NCBI RefSeq assembly: GCF_040784915.1
Contig: NZ_CP160797.1
Location: 1,974,137-2,038,136, forward strand
Direction: 5' to 3'
Source of the DNA: Bacillus vallismortis
GTDB lineage: Bacteria; Bacillota; Bacilli; Bacillales; Bacillaceae
Length of the DNA: 64,000 bases
Shown here: positions 61,021 to 64,000 of the stretch, in pieces
Position numbering within the stretch: the first letter of the stretch is position 1
How the letters are laid out: the number at the start of each line of letters is the position of its first letter
Position numbers and translations under genes: made by a program
The notes under the pieces: generated by a model
The model's database searches: none
The model's input: only the letters and a program-made list of their open reading frames with translations
Told to the model about the DNA's origin: nothing

Positions 61021-62412
61021 ATGCTCAGTGAAAATGTAAAGAAGATTAGGATGGTTGAAAAAGTTGGATATGCATCTGGGGATTTCGCGTGTAATTTAAT
61101 TTATGCAACGGTGTCTACTTACCTTTTGTTCTTCTATACAGATGTATTTGGTTTATCGGCAGCAACAGCCGGTACGATGTTCTTAGTGGTTAGAATCATT
61201 GACGCCCTCGCTGATCCTTTTATCGGAACAATAGTAGACAGAACGAACAGCAGATTTGGGCGCTTTAGACCGTATCTTTTATTCGGAGCTTTTCCATTTG
61301 TCATACTGGCCATACTCTGTTTTACAACCCCAGATTTTCCGGAGATGGGGAAATTAATATATGCCTATATGACCTATGTTGGCTTGTCGCTTACATATAC
61401 AACGATAAACGTTCCATATGGAGCGTTAACTTCTGCAATGACTAGAAATAATCAAGAAGTTGTTAGTATAACATCTGTTCGTATGTTATTTGCGAATCTT
61501 GGAGGGCTTGTCGTTGCTTTTTTTGTTCCCTTACTGGCTGCCTATTTAAGCGATACTTCCGGCAACGAATCTCTTGGCTGGCAACTAACCATGGGTATTT
61601 TGGGAATGATAGGCGGGGGCCTTTTAATCTTTTGTTTTAAAAGCACAAAAGAGCGTGTCACTCTTCAAAAATCTGAAGAGAAAATTAAACTATCTGATAT
61701 ATTTGAGCAATTTCGTGTTAATCGTCCACTTGTTGTATTAAGTATTTTCTTTATTATCATTTTCGGAGTGAATTCAATAAGTAATTCAGTTGGCATCTAT
61801 TACGTGACGTATAACTTAGGAAGAGAGGATTTAGTGAAGTGGTACGGTTTGATAGGAAGCTTGCCTGCATTGGTCATTTTACCGTTTATTCCAAAGCTTC
61901 ATCAACGATTGGGGAAGAAAAAATTACTAAACTATGCATTATTACTGAATATAATCGGCCTCCTAGCTTTACTGTTTGTTCCGTCAAGTAATATATACCT
62001 CATACTCTTCTTTCGATTAATCGCTGCTGCTGGAAGTCTCACTGCCGGGGGATATATGTGGGCGCTCATTCCTGAAACAATAGAATATGGAGAGTATAGG
62101 ACTGGGAAAAGAATGGGCGGGCTCATATACGCTATCATCGGATTTTTCTTTAAATTTGGCATGGCCTTGGGAGGGGTTGTACCGGGATTGGTTCTAGATA
62201 AGTTTGGATATGTGGCAAATCAGGCACAAACGCCGGAGGCATTAACGGGAATTTTAATTACAACTACCATTATTCCCGTGTTCTTACTGGTTTTAGCCAT
62301 AATTGATATTCATTTCTATAATTTAGATGAGAAAAAATATAAAAACATGGTACGAGAATTAGAGAATAGAGATAAAGTTTATTTGGATAACATTGATGAA
62401 TTCAAAGCTTAA
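61021..62412 (+). CDS. xynP: Beta-xyloside/oligosaccharide:cation symporter XynP
   Basis: 463 residues, AAAAGGGGAG upstream. A 12-span member of the glycoside-pentoside-hexuronide (GPH) symporter family. Motifs: GYASGDFACNLIYATVSTYL (about residues 16-35), DALADPFIGTIVDRTNSRFG with RFRPYLLFG (about 61-88), and EYGEYRTGKRMGGLIYAI (about 355-372). It imports xylo-oligosaccharides, which XynB then cuts. Older name ynaJ. Confidence 0.95.
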   Translation: MLSENVKKIRMVEKVGYASGDFACNLIYATVSTYLLFFYTDVFGLSAATAGTMFLVVRIIDALADPFIGTIVDRTNSRFGRFRPYLLFGAFPFVILAILCFTTPDFPEMGKLIYAYMTYVGLSLTYTTINVPYGALTSAMTRNNQEVVSITSVRMLFANLGGLVVAFFVPLLAAYLSDTSGNESLGWQLTMGILGMIGGGLLIFCFKSTKERVTLQKSEEKIKLSDIFEQFRVNRPLVVLSIFFIIIFGVNSISNSVGIYYVTYNLGREDLVKWYGLIGSLPALVILPFIPKLHQRLGKKKLLNYALLLNIIGLLALLFVPSSNIYLILFFRLIAAAGSLTAGGYMWALIPETIEYGEYRTGKRMGGLIYAIIGFFFKFGMALGGVVPGLVLDKFGYVANQAQTPEALTGILITTTIIPVFLLVLAIIDIHFYNLDEKKYKNMVRELENRDKVYLDNIDEFKA

Positions 62413-62454
62413 ATATTGATGAGTGAAAAGAAAATAGCTGAGGAGGAGTCCCAA

Positions 62455-64000
62455 ATGAAGATTATCAATCCAGTACTTAAAGGATTCAATCCCGATCCAA
62501 GTATTTGTAGGGTAGGAGAGGATTATTATATCGCTGTATCTACATTTGAGTGGTTTCCAGGAGTACAGATACACCACTCAAAAGATTTAGTGAATTGGCA
62601 CTTAGTTGCACATCCATTACAGAGAGTTTCACAATTAGACATGAAAGGAAACCCTAATTCGGGTGGGGTTTGGGCGCCATGTTTAAGTTATAGCGACGGA
62701 AGGTTTTGGCTGATCTATACGGATGTTAAGGTCGTAGATGGCGCTTGGAAAGATTGTCACAATTATTTAGTGACTTGTGAAACGATTAATGGTGACTGGG
62801 GAGAACCGATTACATTAAATAGCTCGGGGTTTGATGCATCTTTATTTCATGATACAGATGGAAAAAAGTATTTATTAAATATGTTATGGGATCAGCGTAT
62901 TGATCGGCACTCATTCGGAGGAATTGTCATACAGGAGTATTCTGATAAGCAGCAAAAATTAATTGGTAAACCGAAAGTTATATTTAAAGGAACGGATAGA
63001 AAACTAACAGAAGCTCCGCACCTTTATCATATCGGGAACTATTATTATTTATTAACTGCAGAAGGAGGAACTCGGTTCGAACACGCTGCTACAATTGCCC
63101 GTTCTTCAAGCATTGAAGGCCCATATGAAGTTCATCCTGATAATCCACTCTTAACATCGTGGCATGATCCAGGAAATCCACTGCAAAAATGTGGACATGC
63201 CTCCATTGTTCAAACACATACAGGTGAGTGGTATTTAGCTCATTTAACGGGACGTCCTATTCATCCTGACGATGATTCCATTTTTCAGCAGAGAGGATAT
63301 TGTCCATTGGGCAGAGAAACAGCTATTCAAAAACTCTGTTGGAAAGAGGAATGGCCTTATGTAGTAGGTGGAAAAGAAGGAAGCTTGGAGGTAAAAGCCC
63401 CTGCTGTATCAGAAAAGATATTTCCAGCAACCTATCCGGAAGTTGATGAATTCAAGGATCCAACATTAAATATTCATTTTCAAACGTTAAGGATCCCGTT
63501 TACAAATGAATTAGGTTCATTGACCCAAGTGCCAAATCATTTGCGATTATACGGTCATGAATCATTAACCTCGACATTTACTCAGGCATTTGTAGCCAGA
63601 CGTTGGCAAAGTCTCCATTTTGAAGCTGAAACTGCAGTTGAGTTTTATCCGGAGAATTTTCAACAAGCCGCCGGATTGGTGAACTATTACAATACTGAGA
63701 ACTGGACGGCTCTTCAAGTCACGCATGATGAAGAACTTGGCCGTATTCTTGAATTAACAATATGTGATAACTTCTCTTTTTCACAGCCATTAAAAAATAA
63801 AATTGTGATTCCTCGTGAGGTAAAGTATATATATCTAAGAGTAAAAATTGAAAAGGAACAGTATTATTATTTCTATTCTTTTAACAAAGAAGATTGGAGA
63901 AAAATTGACATTGCATTAGAATCGAAAAAATTATCAGATGATTACATCCGTGGAGGAGGGTTCTTCACAGGTGCCTTTGTAGGAATGCAATGTCAAGATA
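62455..64000 (+). CDS. xynB: Beta-xylosidase XynB (GH43), 3' end outside the window
   Basis: 515 codons are visible from an ATG with GAGGAGGAG upstream; the usual length is about 533 residues. Catalytic residues of GH43: the base in FNPDPSICR (Asp 14 or so), the pKa-modulating Asp in [10 protein letters not shown] (about 127), the acid in [11 protein letters not shown] (Glu about 186). C-terminal beta-sandwich from about 325. The frame is open to the window edge. Second gene of the xyl operon, 42 bases after xynP. Confidence 0.96.
   Translation, partial: MKIINPVLKGFNPDPSICRVGEDYYIAVSTFEWFPGVQIHHSKDLVNWHLVAHPLQRVSQLDMKGNPNSGGVWAPCLSYSDGRFWLIYTDVKVVDGAWKDCHNYLVTCETINGDWGEPITLNSSGFDASLFHDTDGKKYLLNMLWDQRIDRHSFGGIVIQEYSDKQQKLIGKPKVIFKGTDRKLTEAPHLYHIGNYYYLLTAEGGTRFEHAATIARSSSIEGPYEVHPDNPLLTSWHDPGNPLQKCGHASIVQTHTGEWYLAHLTGRPIHPDDDSIFQQRGYCPLGRETAIQKLCWKEEWPYVVGGKEGSLEVKAPAVSEKIFPATYPEVDEFKDPTLNIHFQTLRIPFTNELGSLTQVPNHLRLYGHESLTSTFTQAFVARRWQSLHFEAETAVEFYPENFQQAAGLVNYYNTENWTALQVTHDEELGRILELTICDNFSFSQPLKNKIVIPREVKYIYLRVKIEKEQYYYFYSFNKEDWRKIDIALESKKLSDDYIRGGGFFTGAFVGMQCQD

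Overview
The window comes from a Bacillus subtilis-group chromosome. The host gene order miaA-hfq-ymzC-ymzA-nrdI-nrdE-nrdF-ymaB-cwlC-spoVK-hflX-ynbB-glnR-glnA on the left and xynP-xynB on the right, and the protein lengths (Hfq 73, NrdE 700, NrdF 329, HflX 420, GlnA 444 aa), match what I remember of B. subtilis. Species assignment is by recall, not by a search.

Layout. (1) 1-13142: conserved host core: tRNA modification, RNA chaperone, class Ib ribonucleotide reductase with two NrdR boxes, sporulation wall amidase, SpoVK ATPase, HflX GTPase, and the glnRA operon with two GlnR/TnrA operators. (2) 13056-50837: a complete-looking 37.7 kb temperate siphovirus prophage inserted at the 3' end of glnA. 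A 48-bp perfect repeat holding the last 14 codons, the stop of glnA and 3 further bases marks attL and attR, and the glnA terminator is duplicated with it. Its modules run left to right: integrase, ImmA-like protease and repressor (leftward); immunity operators; small early genes; recombination and replication (Gam-like, Sak4-like ATPase, DUF669, primase-helicase, ERCC4 nuclease); ArpU late regulator; a cargo segment (secreted protein plus small membrane protein, a structured RNA candidate, a type I toxin-antitoxin candidate); HNH, terminase, portal, protease, capsid; connectors; tail genes with a -1 frameshifted tail chaperone; two receptor-binding proteins; holin and endolysin; a leftward cargo operon with a SIR2-like DUF4917 protein; attR. 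(3) 50877-60700: a degraded accessory region full of broken genes: SUKH-like protein, SOS-controlled yolD remnants, toxin C-terminal tips, CPCC, UPF0715, PhzF-like and SRAP genes, plus shared inverted repeats. (4) 60700-64000: the xylose/xylan utilisation locus xynP-xynB with a XylR operator and a cre site.

The prophage parts fit together as in HK97/phi105-type Bacillus siphoviruses: repressor and ImmA-like protease control lysogeny through repeated GTTCCT..AGGAAC operators, the single-strand annealing and primase-helicase genes replicate from a GGTTAA iteron cluster, and ArpU probably switches on the late operon. The points most worth a second look are the glnA attachment site with tandem arm sites, the toxin/antisense locus at 26286-26551, the RNA candidate at 26038-26225, the SIR2-like lysogenic operon at 49369-50585, the ribosome-site-hiding palindrome at 55281-55325, and the secreted-protein/membrane-protein pair at 25048-25852.
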